DNA of 64,000 bases, taken from contig JAOSJZ010000001.1 in NCBI GenBank assembly GCA_027493885.1, positions 2,598,622 through 2,662,621 on the forward strand. The letters are read 5' to 3'. The translations under genes and the position numbers were made by a program. Of the stretch, positions 47,020 to 56,695 are shown in pieces (position 1 is the stretch's first letter; each line of letters starts with the position of its first letter). This stretch comes from Gaiella sp. Its GTDB lineage: Bacteria; Actinomycetota; Thermoleophilia; Gaiellales; Gaiellaceae. The notes under the pieces were generated by a model. That model saw only the letters and a program-made list of their open reading frames with translations, searched no databases and had not been told where the DNA came from.

Positions 47020-48033
47020 ATGTCACCGGGCACATCCTCTTTCGCTGCTGACGGGCCTCACGAGGGGTTCGTCGACCGCCTCGGCAGCCGTCCTGGAACG
47101 ATCCTCGTCGGCGTGCTCGCCGTCACCGGCATCGCGCTCGGGCTGGCGGAAGGTTGGCGCGAGTTGGGACAGGTCACCCTCAACGGGATCGTCGCCGGCA
47201 ACTACTTCGCCCTGGGGGCGGTGGGACTGACGCTGATCTTCGGCGTGCTGCGCCTGATCAACTTCGCACACGGCGAGTTCCTCACCTTTGGCGCGTACAT
47301 GATGGTGCTCGGCAACTGGCTGGGATTTCCGCTACCGGTCTCGATGGTCGTCGGTGTCGCGACGACGGCGGTGCTCGGCGTTGTCCTGGAGGTGGGACTG
47401 TGGCGTCCCGTGCGCCGGAAGCGTGTCGGGGAGCTCCAGCTTCTGCTGCTCGCCCTCGGACTCGCGTTCTTCATGCGCAACGCAATCGCGTTTGTCGCGG
47501 GACCAGAGGATCGCGCCGCAGGAGGCAACATCACGGCGGGCGTCGACCTCGGGCCGCTTCGCATCGGACGGACAGAGCTGATCGCCACCGCGATCGGGCT
47601 CACGGTCATTCTGGTCGTTGCGCTCGTTCTCAGGTACTCGTCTCTCGGGCGCCAGACACGGGCGCTGGCCGACAGCATCCAACTCGCGGAGACCACCGGG
47701 ATCGACACCGACCGCATCGTCCTCGTGACATGGGCTGCGAGCGCGGGGCTCGCGGGCCTTGCCGGAATTCTCTATGCCCTGCCCGCAGGGTCGGTCAATC
47801 CGAACCTCGGGTTCTCGCTCATTCTGAGCATCTTCGCGGCCGTTATCGTGGGTGGTGTCGGCAACGCGTACGGCGCGCTGCTCGGCGGGTTGCTGATCGG
47901 GCTTGTCCAGGAATGGTCGACGCTCGTCATCGATCCGGCGATGAAGGTCGCTGTCGGGTTCGCGGTCCTGATCGCAGTGCTCCTTCTCCGACCACAGGGG
48001 CTCTTCGGGCATGGAAGGCCGGTTGATCGATGA
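47020..48033 (+). CDS. livH: Branched-chain amino-acid-type permease LivH 2
   Basis: 337 residues. A ~30-residue hydrophilic N-terminus, then helices with LNGIVAGNYFALGAVGLTLI, LINFAHGEFLTFGAY, coupling loop ADSIQLAETTGID and IVGGVGNAYGALLGG. ATG 47020 preferred because the promoter overlaps the longer reading. Overlaps livM2 by four bases. Confidence 0.9.
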   Translation: MSPGTSSFAADGPHEGFVDRLGSRPGTILVGVLAVTGIALGLAEGWRELGQVTLNGIVAGNYFALGAVGLTLIFGVLRLINFAHGEFLTFGAYMMVLGNWLGFPLPVSMVVGVATTAVLGVVLEVGLWRPVRRKRVGELQLLLLALGLAFFMRNAIAFVAGPEDRAAGGNITAGVDLGPLRIGRTELIATAIGLTVILVVALVLRYSSLGRQTRALADSIQLAETTGIDTDRIVLVTWAASAGLAGLAGILYALPAGSVNPNLGFSLILSIFAAVIVGGVGNAYGALLGGLLIGLVQEWSTLVIDPAMKVAVGFAVLIAVLLLRPQGLFGHGRPVDR

Positions 48034-49008
48034 CGTTCGCGGCGGCACTCGGTGTGTCCCTCTCGTTCCTGGAGAACGTCGACTTCTGGATCAACGTCGG
48101 CGTGCTTGCGACGACCTACGGCGTGTTCTCGCTGGGGATTCAGCTGAACGTCGGCACGACGGGCATCTTCAACTTCGGCCAGGCGGGCTTCATGGCGGTG
48201 GGCTCGTACACGATGGGCGTGCTGGTCGTCAAGTCGAACGTCTCGTTCTGGCTCGCGATGCTCGCAGGAATCGGCGTTGCGGTGATCGCCGCGCTCCTCG
48301 TCGGGCTGCCGTCACTACGCCTTCCGGGCCGACTACTTCGCCATCTCGACGCTGGCCTTCAGCGAGATCGTTCGCTACGTCGCCGACAACTGGGACGGGC
48401 TGACCGGCGGCAATCTCGGGCTCTTCGGCTACTCGGACTCGTGGAACGCCGTGTCGGCTCGGATCGACGGCTGGCTGGAGCACGTCGGCATCGCCCCGCA
48501 TTTCCTCCTCCCGCTCTTGGTCGTAAACCTCGTGGTCCTCCTCGTGCTCGCTGCCTTCACTGCCCTGCTCGTGCAGTCGCCATGGGGCCGCGTCCTCAAT
48601 GCGATCCGCGAGGACGAGGACGCGGCGCGAGCACTCGGCAAGAACACCTTCGTTTACAAGCTCCAGTCGCTGTCGCTCGCCTCGGGCTTGGCCGCGGTCG
48701 CGGGTTACATGCTCGCGATCAACATCTCGATCCTGTCACCGGCGAACTTCGATCCGATCCTGACCGCGTATGGGTACGTGATCGTGATTCTCGGCGGGCT
48801 GGGAAGCTACCTCGGCGTTGTCGTCGGTTCGTTCGTCCTGATCTTCATCCTCGAGGCAACGAGGTATCTCGAGCTGCCGCTGTCGGATGCACGCGTCGCG
48901 GCTCTGCGCTTCATGATCGTCGGCGCGGTCCTCATGGCCCTCGTGATCTTCCGTCCCCAAGGCCTCTTCGGAAAGCGAGAGGAGCTGTCGCTGCGTGCCA
49001 GAGGCTGA
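48030..49008 (+). CDS. livM: Branched-chain amino-acid-type permease LivM 2 (frame break)
   Basis: 325 residues when repaired. QLNVGTTGIFNFGQAGFMAV and FWLAMLAGIGVAVIAALLVG lie in the ATG frame. After LPSLRL the frame breaks within CTTCCGGG (48321-48328); dropping one base gives RADYFAISTLAFSEIVRY and the rest, with coupling loop IREDEDAARALGKN. ATG overlaps livH2 by four bases. Confidence 0.9.
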
Positions 49009-49792
49009 GATCCCGCTTCTTCGGGTCCGTGAGCTCACGAAGCGGTTCGCCGGTGTCGTGGCCGTCGATCGGGCGACCTTCGACGTGGCGCCGGGAACGA
49101 TCACGACGCTGATCGGACCGAACGGCGCCGGAAAGTCGACGCTCTTCAACGTCGTCACGGGCTTCGAACGAGGTGACGGAGGAGAGGTGCGGTTCGACGG
49201 AGAGTCGATCCTCGGTCGTCCGCCGCACGCGATCGCCCGTCGCGGGATGGTGCGGACGTTCCAGCTCACGAAGGCGCTGGCGGTCATGTCCGTGCTCGAC
49301 AACATGCTGCTCGCTGTGCCCAATCCTGGCGAGCGGCTCGTCTACGCTCCGCTTCGGCCGCTGTGGCGCGGAGCGGAGCGAGAGGCGCGGGCGCGGGCGG
49401 ACGAGCTCCTCGAGGTCTTCGGCCTCGGGGCGAAGGCGATGGACTACGCCGGGACGCTGTCCGGTGGCCAGCGAAAGCTGCTCGAGTTGGCGCGCGCTCT
49501 GATGCTCGAGCCCAGGATGCTTCTGCTCGACGAGCCGCTCGCCGGGGTGAACCGGACGCTTGGACGGACGTTGCTCGAGCACATCGAGCGACTTCGTGCC
49601 GACCGCGGCTTGACGATCCTGCTCGTGGAGCACGACATGGACGTCGTGATGCGGCATTCGGACACGGTCGTGGTGATGGGTGAGGGGCACGTGATCACGA
49701 GCGGAGCACCCGAGGATGTCAGGAGCGACCCGCGCGTGATCGAGGCCTATCTCGGCGCCGAGCACACACGTGAAGGGCATACCGATGTCTGA
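48995..49792 (+). CDS. livG: Branched-chain amino-acid-type ATPase LivG 2
   Basis: 265 residues. Walker A GPNGAGKSTLFN, signature LSGGQRKLLELARAL, Walker B LLLDEPLAGVNRT, H-loop LVEHDMDVV. GTG start inside the end of livM2 (14-base overlap); GAGAGGAG lies about 13 bases upstream. Confidence 0.92.
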   Translation: MPEAEIPLLRVRELTKRFAGVVAVDRATFDVAPGTITTLIGPNGAGKSTLFNVVTGFERGDGGEVRFDGESILGRPPHAIARRGMVRTFQLTKALAVMSVLDNMLLAVPNPGERLVYAPLRPLWRGAEREARARADELLEVFGLGAKAMDYAGTLSGGQRKLLELARALMLEPRMLLLDEPLAGVNRTLGRTLLEHIERLRADRGLTILLVEHDMDVVMRHSDTVVVMGEGHVITSGAPEDVRSDPRVIEAYLGAEHTREGHTDV

Positions 49793-50510
49793 GACAGACA
49801 GCTCGTTGCTTACGATCGAAGGCGTTCGGGCGGGCTACTTCCCCGATGTTCCGATCCTCGAGGGCGTCGCGCTGACGCTCTGGCCTGGTGAGATGGTGAC
49901 CATCGTCGGGCCCAACGGTGCAGGGAAATCGACGCTCATCCGGGTCGTGATGGGGCTCCTGGCGCCGTGGACGGGGACGGTACGACTTCGCGGCGATGAC
50001 GTCACCGCAAGGAAGCCGCATCAGATCGTCGCACGCGGCGTCGGGTACGTCGCTCAGAGAGACAACGTCTTCGCGAACATGTCGGTCGAGGAGAACCTCG
50101 AGCTCGGGGCGCTTCCGCTCCGTTCGGGCGACCCGGCGCGACGTCTTGCCGAGATGTTCGAGCTCTTCCCGAGACTGGACGAGCGGCGGCGGCAGCCGGC
50201 CGGGACGCTATCGGGCGGTGAGCGCCAGATGCTTGCACTGGCTCGCGCGCTGATGGCCGCCCCTGACGTACTGGTGCTCGACGAGCCGTCGGCTGGGCTC
50301 TCACCGATCGCGGTCGATCTCATATTCGAGAAGATCGGCGAGATCAACGCGTCGGGGATCGCCATCCTCATGGTCGAGCAGAACGCCCGCCGCGCGCTCG
50401 GGATGTCGCACCGCGGGTACGTCCTCGACGGCGGGCGCAATCGCTTCGAGGGCGCTGGCCAGGACCTCCTCCGCGATCCAAAGGTCGTAGAGCTCTACCT
50501 CGGCGGTTAG
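49785..50510 (+). CDS. livF: Branched-chain amino-acid-type ATPase LivF 2
   Basis: 241 residues from ATG 49785, chosen over GTG 49770 because GAAGGG sits properly before it. Walker A GPNGAGKSTL, signature LSGGERQMLALARAL, Walker B VLVLDEPSAGLSP. Last ATPase of liv2. Converges with a small minus-strand gene 26 bases on. Confidence 0.92.
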   Translation: MSETDSSLLTIEGVRAGYFPDVPILEGVALTLWPGEMVTIVGPNGAGKSTLIRVVMGLLAPWTGTVRLRGDDVTARKPHQIVARGVGYVAQRDNVFANMSVEENLELGALPLRSGDPARRLAEMFELFPRLDERRRQPAGTLSGGERQMLALARALMAAPDVLVLDEPSAGLSPIAVDLIFEKIGEINASGIAILMVEQNARRALGMSHRGYVLDGGRNRFEGAGQDLLRDPKVVELYLGG

Positions 50511-50536
50511 GGCGGGTGAGGCGCCGCCGCCGCCGA

Positions 50537-50890
50537 TCACCGATCGAGGACGAACAACCGGCGTCCCACGCGGGCTTCCAGCCGCAAGTACCGCGAGAGC
50601 GTCGACGACCGGAGGCGGTGGACGAGCGAGACGACTACGGTCAGGTCGTCGACGTCGTACAGGACGAAGATCGTGTACGGCAAGGGAGCCGGCTGTCCTG
50701 TCAGGAAGAGGTCGTCGTCGAAGGACGAGAGGAGTCGGGCACCGTCCTGGTCCGCCCTGCGGAGGACAGCGCCCAGCTCGTCGATCGCGCTCGCGCGTAC
50801 GTCCGGTGCGGCTTCGTACCACCCGTCCGTCGCGGCGATGAGGACGAGCACGCGAAACGGTGGGCCGAATTCGGGCGGTGGGTACTCCAC
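50537..50890 (-). CDS. Small protein of unknown function (possibly darcynin-like)
   Basis: 117 residues; LVLIAATDGWYEAAPDVRAS, then LLSSFDDDLFLTG, TIFVLYDVDDLTVVVSLVHR has the length and strand/helix pattern of darcynin-type proteins, but the match is from memory and weak. GTG start; divergent from the binding-protein gene, sharing its promoter region. Confidence 0.55.
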   Translation of the reverse strand: MEYPPPEFGPPFRVLVLIAATDGWYEAAPDVRASAIDELGAVLRRADQDGARLLSSFDDDLFLTGQPAPLPYTIFVLYDVDDLTVVVSLVHRLRSSTLSRYLRLEARVGRRLFVLDR

Positions 50891-50926
50891 GGCCAGCGAG
50901 CCTACCAGCGCGGCAATTCCGACATA

Positions 50927-50955
50927 TTGAATCGGACTTCAAGATCTTGTATGGT
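50927..50955 (+). promoter_or_regulatory. Promoter with overlapping inverted repeat before binding protein 2
   Basis: TTGAAT (50927-50932), 17-base spacer, TATGGT (50950-50955). The repeat TTGAA-N6-TTCAA (50927-50942) overlaps the -35 box and looks like an operator. Transcript leader would be about 110 bases. Confidence 0.6.
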
Positions 50956-51073
50956 CGTGCGCACTGCGCCGAGCGCCCTCGGAAGCGGTCGAGGTGGGTC
51001 CAAGCGACCGTCTTGCGTGCGGGAGGCAGCCAGTCCCTTGCATCGGGCCAGGGGCGTCCAGACAGGAGGGTTC

Positions 51074-52339
51074 ATGAAGGGCACAAGGGCGATACGACGG
51101 GTTGCGGCTCTCGCGACCGTCGCCATCCTCGCCGCTGTCGCGGGTCTCTCGACTGCCAGCGGGGCTCGGCAGGCCGCGTTCACCATTCACATCGGTGCCG
51201 TCGTCCCGTTTACCGGGGTTCAGGCGGTCTACGGCCCGTCGTACTCCAAGACCGCCGGCCTCGCTGTCCAGCAGGCGAAAGCCGCCCTGAGGCGTGCAGG
51301 GGTGAACGACGTCCAGATCAAGATCGAGTACGCGGACGACGGCTCGACCCCCGAGGGCGCCGTCAACGCAGCCCGGAAGATGATCTCGAAGGGGGCGGAC
51401 TGCATTCTCGGCGCCCTCACGTCGTCAGCTTCGATCGCGATCGCTCAAGCCGCGACCGTGCCGGCGAGAGTGCCGCAGATCGGGCCCAACAACTCGTCCC
51501 CGGCACTCACCGACCTCAAGGACGACGGCTACTTCTTCCGGACGATGCCCTCGGACACGCTCCAGGCGCCGATCCTCGCGCGCCTCATCAAGGAGGAGAT
51601 GGGAGCAGGCAAGCTGATCTCGCTCGCCGGACGCAACGACGCGTTCGGAACGGGGTTGCTTCCCCCCTTGAAGAGGTCGCTCGAGCGACTCGGGATGAAG
51701 ACGCAGGGGCCGCTGCTCTACGATCCGACGGCCGCGAGCTACAACTCCGAGGCCGACGACATCGTGAAGGGCAATCCCGACGCCTACGTCGTCCTCGACT
51801 TTCCGGCGAACTACGCGAAAATCGGGTCGGCGCTGCTACGCACCGGCAGGTTCAACGGGCGGAAGCTCTTCGTCGCCGGCGGCTGGCCCAGCACGATCCC
51901 GTCCTTCATCCCGACCGCCTCGCTCGAAGGGGCGCGCGGCACCGTCGCAGGCTCGCCGACGGGTACGAAGGCTGCCGAGGCGTTCGACACGCTCTTCAAG
52001 TCGAAGCCTGGGACGAAGGACCGTCAGACGCTGGACTCGAACAACTTCGACGGGGCGATGATCTGCATCCTCGCGGCGGTTGCTGCTGACTCGGGGAAGG
52101 GCTCGGACATCGTCAAGCAGATCCAGCGTGTGGCGTCCGCCCCAGGGCGAACGTACACGTACCTCAACCTCGCGGCGGCGATCAGGGCGATCAAGGCCGG
52201 CAAGGACATCAACTACGAGGGCGTCGGCGGGCCGGTCGACTTCGACAAGAACGGCGATCTCAACGCTGCCCTGTACAACGTGTACCAGTACAGGGACGGC
52301 AAGCAGGACGTCGTCCGTCAGCTGAAGATCAGGAAGTAA
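51074..52339 (+). CDS. Branched-chain amino-acid-type ABC substrate-binding protein 2
   Basis: 421 residues; signal peptide (VAALATVAILAAVAGLSTASG), then the type I binding fold: HIGAVVPFTGVQAVYGPSYS, CILGALTSSASIAIAQAATV, LISLAGRNDAFGTGLLPPLK. ATG at 51074 has AGGAGGG six bases upstream. Encoded after the liv2 importer genes, which otherwise lack a receptor. Ends with a strong hairpin. Confidence 0.9.
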   Translation: MKGTRAIRRVAALATVAILAAVAGLSTASGARQAAFTIHIGAVVPFTGVQAVYGPSYSKTAGLAVQQAKAALRRAGVNDVQIKIEYADDGSTPEGAVNAARKMISKGADCILGALTSSASIAIAQAATVPARVPQIGPNNSSPALTDLKDDGYFFRTMPSDTLQAPILARLIKEEMGAGKLISLAGRNDAFGTGLLPPLKRSLERLGMKTQGPLLYDPTAASYNSEADDIVKGNPDAYVVLDFPANYAKIGSALLRTGRFNGRKLFVAGGWPSTIPSFIPTASLEGARGTVAGSPTGTKAAEAFDTLFKSKPGTKDRQTLDSNNFDGAMICILAAVAADSGKGSDIVKQIQRVASAPGRTYTYLNLAAAIRAIKAGKDINYEGVGGPVDFDKNGDLNAALYNVYQYRDGKQDVVRQLKIRK

Positions 52340-52355
52340 CCCGGGACGTGCCAAC

Positions 52356-52378
52356 GGGGGCGCCCACGTGGCGCCCCC
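52356..52378 (+). terminator. Terminator hairpin after binding protein 2
   Basis: GGGGGCGCC / GGCGCCCCC arms, 5-base loop, 16 bases past the stop. Confidence 0.65.
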
Positions 52379-52394
52379 GCCTCATGCTGCGACC

Positions 52395-52832
52395 GTGACC
52401 ATCACCGACCACGTGCACTCTGTCTCGGCGTTCTGCGCCGCTACCGCCGCCGACGCCTTCGCATTCGTCGCGGATGCCAGCCGCCTCGGTGAGTGGGCAT
52501 TGGGGTGCTGGAACACGGTCGAGAGTTCGGCGGGCGTCGTGGAGGGGACGTCCCTCTTCGACGGTGGCCTGACGTACGCCCGTGCCGATCCGGATCGCTC
52601 TCGCATGATCGTCGACTTCGACGTGGGCGACGAGCCCACCGCGCTCGTGCGTCGGATCACCGTGCGCGTCGTCCGCGGGGACGACATCGGGCGCCCGGCG
52701 GAGACGAGTCTGCTTGTCCTCACCGGGTGGCGTACCGCGTCGATGGATGACGAGCGTTGGCGCCGACTCGCCGTCGCTCACGAGGCGGAGATCCTGCTGC
52801 TCCGTCACCGAATCGAGGCATCGTCGGGATGA
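52395..52832 (+). CDS. SRPBCC/START-like small protein
   Basis: 145 residues. ATAADAFAFVADASRLGEWA is the first helix and turn of the SRPBCC ligand-binding fold; VRVVRGDDIGRPAETSLLVL and a long C-terminal helix complete it. GTG 52395 is preferred over GTG 52368, which lies inside the hairpin. Overlaps the next gene (ATGA). Confidence 0.7.
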   Translation: MTITDHVHSVSAFCAATAADAFAFVADASRLGEWALGCWNTVESSAGVVEGTSLFDGGLTYARADPDRSRMIVDFDVGDEPTALVRRITVRVVRGDDIGRPAETSLLVLTGWRTASMDDERWRRLAVAHEAEILLLRHRIEASSG

Positions 52833-53431
52833 CGAACGTCGATCGCGAGTCGGGCGCGGAGCTGCTCGACGGGCGTGAATCGACGACGAGCGACCTCGGG
52901 TCCAGGCTCCGAGCGCTTCGGCGGTCACGCGGAGTCTCGCTCGCGGACGTCGCCGAAGGGACGGGCATCTCGCCGTCGTTCCTCTCCATGGTCGAGAAGG
53001 GCAAGAGCGACATCACGATCAGCCGGCTCATGCGCCTCGTCCACTGGTTCGGTGTCAGCGTCGCCGATCTCGTCCAGGAGCCGAACCTCGCACCTGTCCA
53101 GGTTGTCCGAGCGGACAGTCGAAGGTCGCTACGGCTCGTGGACGAGAAGATCTCGGTCCAGATGCTGACCGCAGACGGGCATCACGCGATGATGCCGGTG
53201 ATCAACATCTACGACGAGAGCGGCGGCATGACCGATCCGACGCGCCACGAGGGGGAGGAGTTCGTCCACGTGATCGAGGGGTGCGTGGAGTTGACGGTCG
53301 CCGGAACGGATCCCGTTCTTCTCGAGCCTGGAGACAGCGCCTACTACAGATCCGACGTTCCGCACTCCTTCCGGAACGCCGGACGGGGCGTGGCGCGATT
53401 CTTCGGCGTGACCACTCCCCCGAATCTCTAG
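52829..53431 (+). CDS. XRE-cupin transcription regulator
   Basis: 200 residues. HTH at ~22-78 (LRALRRSRGVSLADVAEGTG, SPSFLSMVEKGKSDITISRL) and a C-terminal cupin at ~125-195 (EEFVHVIEGCVELTVAGTDP, LLEPGDSAYYRSDVPHSF) that would bind a small effector. Such regulators often sit beside amino-acid or amine catabolic genes. Followed by an aminotransferase 13 bases on; likely controls that run and perhaps the liv2 promoter. Confidence 0.9.
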   Translation: MTNVDRESGAELLDGRESTTSDLGSRLRALRRSRGVSLADVAEGTGISPSFLSMVEKGKSDITISRLMRLVHWFGVSVADLVQEPNLAPVQVVRADSRRSLRLVDEKISVQMLTADGHHAMMPVINIYDESGGMTDPTRHEGEEFVHVIEGCVELTVAGTDPVLLEPGDSAYYRSDVPHSFRNAGRGVARFFGVTTPPNL

Positions 53432-53444
53432 GAGGCAACCGACG

Positions 53445-54611
53445 ATGGCCAGCATGCAGGGCGTGGAAATGAAGGTCGGCGCGGCGGTTCGGGGCGAGTT
53501 CCCGATCTTCGAGACGGCGACGTACCTCAACTCGTGCTCGCAGGGGGCGCTCTCGCACCGCGTTCGCGGCGCGGTGGAGGAGTGGCTCGCGGGATGGGAC
53601 GCAAACGGCGCCGAGTGGGGCTTCTGGGTCGAACGGAACGAGACCTTCCGCGCGGCGATGGCCAGGCTGCTCCACGCCGAGCCGGACGACGTCGCCGTGA
53701 CGACCTCGGTCTCGCAGGGAGTCAGCGCGCTGGTCTCTGCGCTACCGCTCGACGGGGAGCGAAACCGGATCGTGATCTCGGAGTACGAGTTCCCCACGGT
53801 CGGGCAGATCGCGCACGCGCAGGAGCTGCGCGGGGCGGAGATCGTCCACGTCCGCCCGGATCCGGACGGGTCGATCCCTGCGGAGCGCTTCGCGGAGGCG
53901 ATCGACGAGCGGACGGCGCTCGTCTGCTGCACGACGCTCTCGTACCGCTCGGGCCACCGGCACGACGTCGCCGCGATCGCCGAGGCTGCGCACGCGGCCG
54001 GCGCGCTCGTGCTGGCGGACAGCTACCAGGCCTGCGGTGCGCTCGAGCTGGACGTGCGTACGTTCGGCGCCGACGCGGTCACCGGCGGGACGGTGAAGTA
54101 CCTGCTCGGGACGGCCGGGCTCGGCTTCATGTGGGTGCGGCCGGAGGTGCGGGAGCGGCTGGTCCCGACGCAGACGGGCTGGTTCGCGGACGAGGACATC
54201 TTCGCGATGTCGATCGCCGACTACTCGCCGCACGCGAGCGCACGACGGTTCGACTCGGGGACCCCTCCCGTGCCGTCGCTCTATGCAGGGGTCGCGGGTA
54301 TCTCGCTCGTCGCCGAATCCGGTGTACCTGCGATCGAGGAGCACATTCAGGGGCTCGTCGGCCGGCTCCAGGAGGGGCTCCACGAGCTCGGCGCGACGGT
54401 CGTCACCCCGCGTGAGCCGAAGCGGCGCGGCCCGCTCGTCTGCGTCCGCTCGACGGACGTCGACACCCTCGTCGCTGCGCTCGCCGCCGAGCGGATCATC
54501 GCATCCTCGCGCGAGGACAAGCTCCGCGTCGCGCTGCACCTCTACAACGTCGAGGACGACGTCGACACGCTGCTCGAGGCGCTCGCTCGCCACAGGGCGC
54601 TGCTCGCCTGA
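53445..54611 (+). CDS. Class V aminotransferase-fold PLP enzyme
   Basis: 388 residues. Fold type I: TSVSQGVSALVSAL (phosphate loop), DSYQACGALELDV (PLP Asp), and Lys in GGTVKYLLGTAGLGFMWV. Closest in pattern to the cysteine-desulfurase/isopenicillin-epimerase/kynureninase group; reaction uncertain. AGGAGG is well placed before ATG 53445. Confidence 0.85.
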   Translation: MASMQGVEMKVGAAVRGEFPIFETATYLNSCSQGALSHRVRGAVEEWLAGWDANGAEWGFWVERNETFRAAMARLLHAEPDDVAVTTSVSQGVSALVSALPLDGERNRIVISEYEFPTVGQIAHAQELRGAEIVHVRPDPDGSIPAERFAEAIDERTALVCCTTLSYRSGHRHDVAAIAEAAHAAGALVLADSYQACGALELDVRTFGADAVTGGTVKYLLGTAGLGFMWVRPEVRERLVPTQTGWFADEDIFAMSIADYSPHASARRFDSGTPPVPSLYAGVAGISLVAESGVPAIEEHIQGLVGRLQEGLHELGATVVTPREPKRRGPLVCVRSTDVDTLVAALAAERIIASSREDKLRVALHLYNVEDDVDTLLEALARHRALLA

Positions 54612-54615
54612 GCTC

Positions 54616-55389
54616 GTGTCGAGCCCCCACAGGGCGCCGCCGGCGCCGTGCGTGGCGTACGGCGACCATCCCGATCAGGTCGCGAATCTCCACCTCCCGG
54701 CCGGCGACGGCGGGTCGTGGCGCTGCGTCGTGCTGATCCACGGCGGGTTCTGGCGGACGGGGTGGGACCGGACGCTCATGACCCCGCTCGCAGTCGACCT
54801 GGCACACCGCGGGATCGCGGCCTGGAACGTCGAGTACCGCAGGGTCGGGCAGGACGGTGGCGGCTGGCCGGGGACGTTCGCGGACGTCGCGGCGGCGATC
54901 GACCACCTCGCGGGCGTCGAGGCGGTCGACGCCAAGCGGGTCGTCACGTGCGGCCACTCGGCGGGCGGGCAGCTTGCGCTCTGGCTCACCGCGCGGCGCC
55001 GTCTGCCGGCGGGGATGCCAGGTGCCGCTCCGCGCGTTCTACCAGTCGCCGCGGTCGCGCAGGCGGGAGTCTGCGATCTCGAGGCTGCGTGGCGGGACGA
55101 CGTGGGCGACGGCGCGGTGCGTGACCTGCTCGGATCGTACGACGAGAGGCCCGACCGCTACGCGGTTGTCTCCCCGGCCGCGCGCACGCCGCTCGGCGTG
55201 CCGCAGCTCCTCGTGCACGGCAACGAAGACGACATCGTGCCGCTCGCGCAGAGCCGCGACCACGCGGCTCGGGATCCGCAGGCCGAGCTCGTCGAGCTGG
55301 ACGGCACCGACCACTACGGCGTGATCGACCCCTGCAACGAGGCGTGGGCGGCCGTCGTCGCGCGCCTCCCGGCGCTGCTCGACGGCTGA
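54616..55389 (+). CDS. Alpha/beta hydrolase (kynurenine-formamidase-like)
   Basis: 257 residues. HGGFWRTGWDR (oxyanion), nucleophile GHSAGGQLALWL, Asp in HGNEDDIVPL and His in GTDHYGVID. The HGGFW motif is typical of the esterase/formamidase branch. GTG start four bases after the aminotransferase stop. With a kynureninase-like enzyme before it, a kynurenine-type step is possible but unproven. Confidence 0.83.
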   Translation: MSSPHRAPPAPCVAYGDHPDQVANLHLPAGDGGSWRCVVLIHGGFWRTGWDRTLMTPLAVDLAHRGIAAWNVEYRRVGQDGGGWPGTFADVAAAIDHLAGVEAVDAKRVVTCGHSAGGQLALWLTARRRLPAGMPGAAPRVLPVAAVAQAGVCDLEAAWRDDVGDGAVRDLLGSYDERPDRYAVVSPAARTPLGVPQLLVHGNEDDIVPLAQSRDHAARDPQAELVELDGTDHYGVIDPCNEAWAAVVARLPALLDG

Positions 55390-55401
55390 CATACTCGCGG
55401 C

Positions 55402-55791
55402 GTGAGCGGATCCGACGCTGCGGCCGAGCTCGAACGGACGATCGAGCGCTACAACGACGCCTGGAACGCCCAGGATCTCGACGCGATCGTCTCCTTCCAC
55501 GCGCCGGGGATGGTGTTCGAGAACCACACCGCCGGCGAGCGTGCGGAGGGTGCGGCCGTGCGCGGCCACATTGCCGCGATCTTCGCCAAGTGGCCCGATC
55601 TCGTCTTCCGCGGCCGGCGCCTCTACGCCCGCGAGGGGCTCGTCGTCAGCGAGTGGACGGCGGCCGCGACGGACGGCGACGGGCGTCGGCTCGAGTGGGA
55701 CGGGATCGACGTCTTTCCATTCGAGAACGGGCTGATCCTGCGCAAGGACGTCTACTCGGCCGGCCACCGGCCGCGCGTGCTCTCCGGCTGA
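55402..55791 (+). CDS. SnoaL/NTF2-like protein
   Basis: 129 residues. ERYNDAWNAQDLDAIVSFHA and GHIAAIFAKWPDLVFRGRRL are the SnoaL-like cone fold used by isomerases and small-ligand binders. GTG start, 12 bases after the hydrolase. Confidence 0.8.
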   Translation: MSGSDAAAELERTIERYNDAWNAQDLDAIVSFHAPGMVFENHTAGERAEGAAVRGHIAAIFAKWPDLVFRGRRLYAREGLVVSEWTAAATDGDGRRLEWDGIDVFPFENGLILRKDVYSAGHRPRVLSG

Positions 55792-55798
55792 TCGCCGA

Positions 55799-56684
55799 GT
55801 GTCGCGGCCCCGCGTCCACGTGACGGCTCCCGTGCCCGCCGAGGTCGAGGCGGCTCTGCGACGCGACTTCGAGCTCGTGCCCGGCCCCGAGGGCGCGGAC
55901 GGGATCGTCGCGATGCTGACCGTACGGGTCGACGGCGATTACCTCGACCGGGCCGGGCCGCAGCTCCGGGTCGTCGCGAACTATGCCGTCGGCGTCAACA
56001 ACGTCGATCTCGAGGAAGCTGCCCGCCGCGCCGTGGTGGTCGCCAACACGCCGGACGTCCTCACGCAGGCAACCGCCGAGCTCGCGGTCGGGCTGATGCT
56101 CGCCCTCCTTCGCCGGATCGCCGAGGGCGACCGTTTCGTGCGCCGACGCGCCGCGTGGGAGTTCTCGCTCGAGTTCATGCTCGGCTCGAGCCTCGCCGGC
56201 AGGCGGCTGCTGATCGTCGGCCCGGGCCGGATCGGCCGGGAGACGGCGCGGCTCGCGGCGGCGTTCGGCTCCGCCCCGGCGTACGCGGGGCGCGACGCCG
56301 ACCTCCGTGCCGCGCTGGCGGCTGCGGACATCGTCAGCCTGCACGTGCCGCTGACGGCAGCGACGCGCCACCTGATCGACGCGGCGGCGCTCGAGGCGAT
56401 GCCCTCGTCGGCGGTGCTCGTCAACACCTCACGCGGGCCGGTCGTCGACGAGCGCGCGCTCGTCGAGGCGCTTCGCTCGGGAGGGATCGCGGGCGCCGCG
56501 CTGGACGTCTTCGAGCGCGAGCCCGAGGTCGAGGAGGGGGCTGCTCGAGCTCGAGAACGTCGTCCTCACGCCGCACCTCGGCAGCGCCACCCGCGACACC
56601 CGCGTCGCGATGGGGCTGCTCTGCGTCGAGGCGCTGCGCGCCGTGCTGCTCGAGAGACAAAGGCCGGCGAACGCGGTCGGGTAG
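55799..56684 (+). CDS. D-2-hydroxyacid dehydrogenase (frame break)
   Basis: 294 residues when repaired. NAD site IVGPGRIGRETARLAAAFG; catalytic Arg in NTSRGPVVDE, Glu in DVFEREPEVEE and His in LTPHLGSATRDT. The frame breaks in the five-G run 56536-56540; one fewer G restores LLELENVVLTPHLGSA up to TAG 56682-56684. As read, the frame runs on through the next gene. GTG start at 55799. Likely glyoxylate/hydroxypyruvate-type reductase. Confidence 0.87.
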
Positions 56685-56695
56685 CCTCCGGCGCC

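Noticed and set aside
50516..51073. Upstream extension of binding protein 2
   Set aside because: The signal peptide and a strong ribosome site define ATG 51074; the upstream part covers a minus-strand gene and the promoter.
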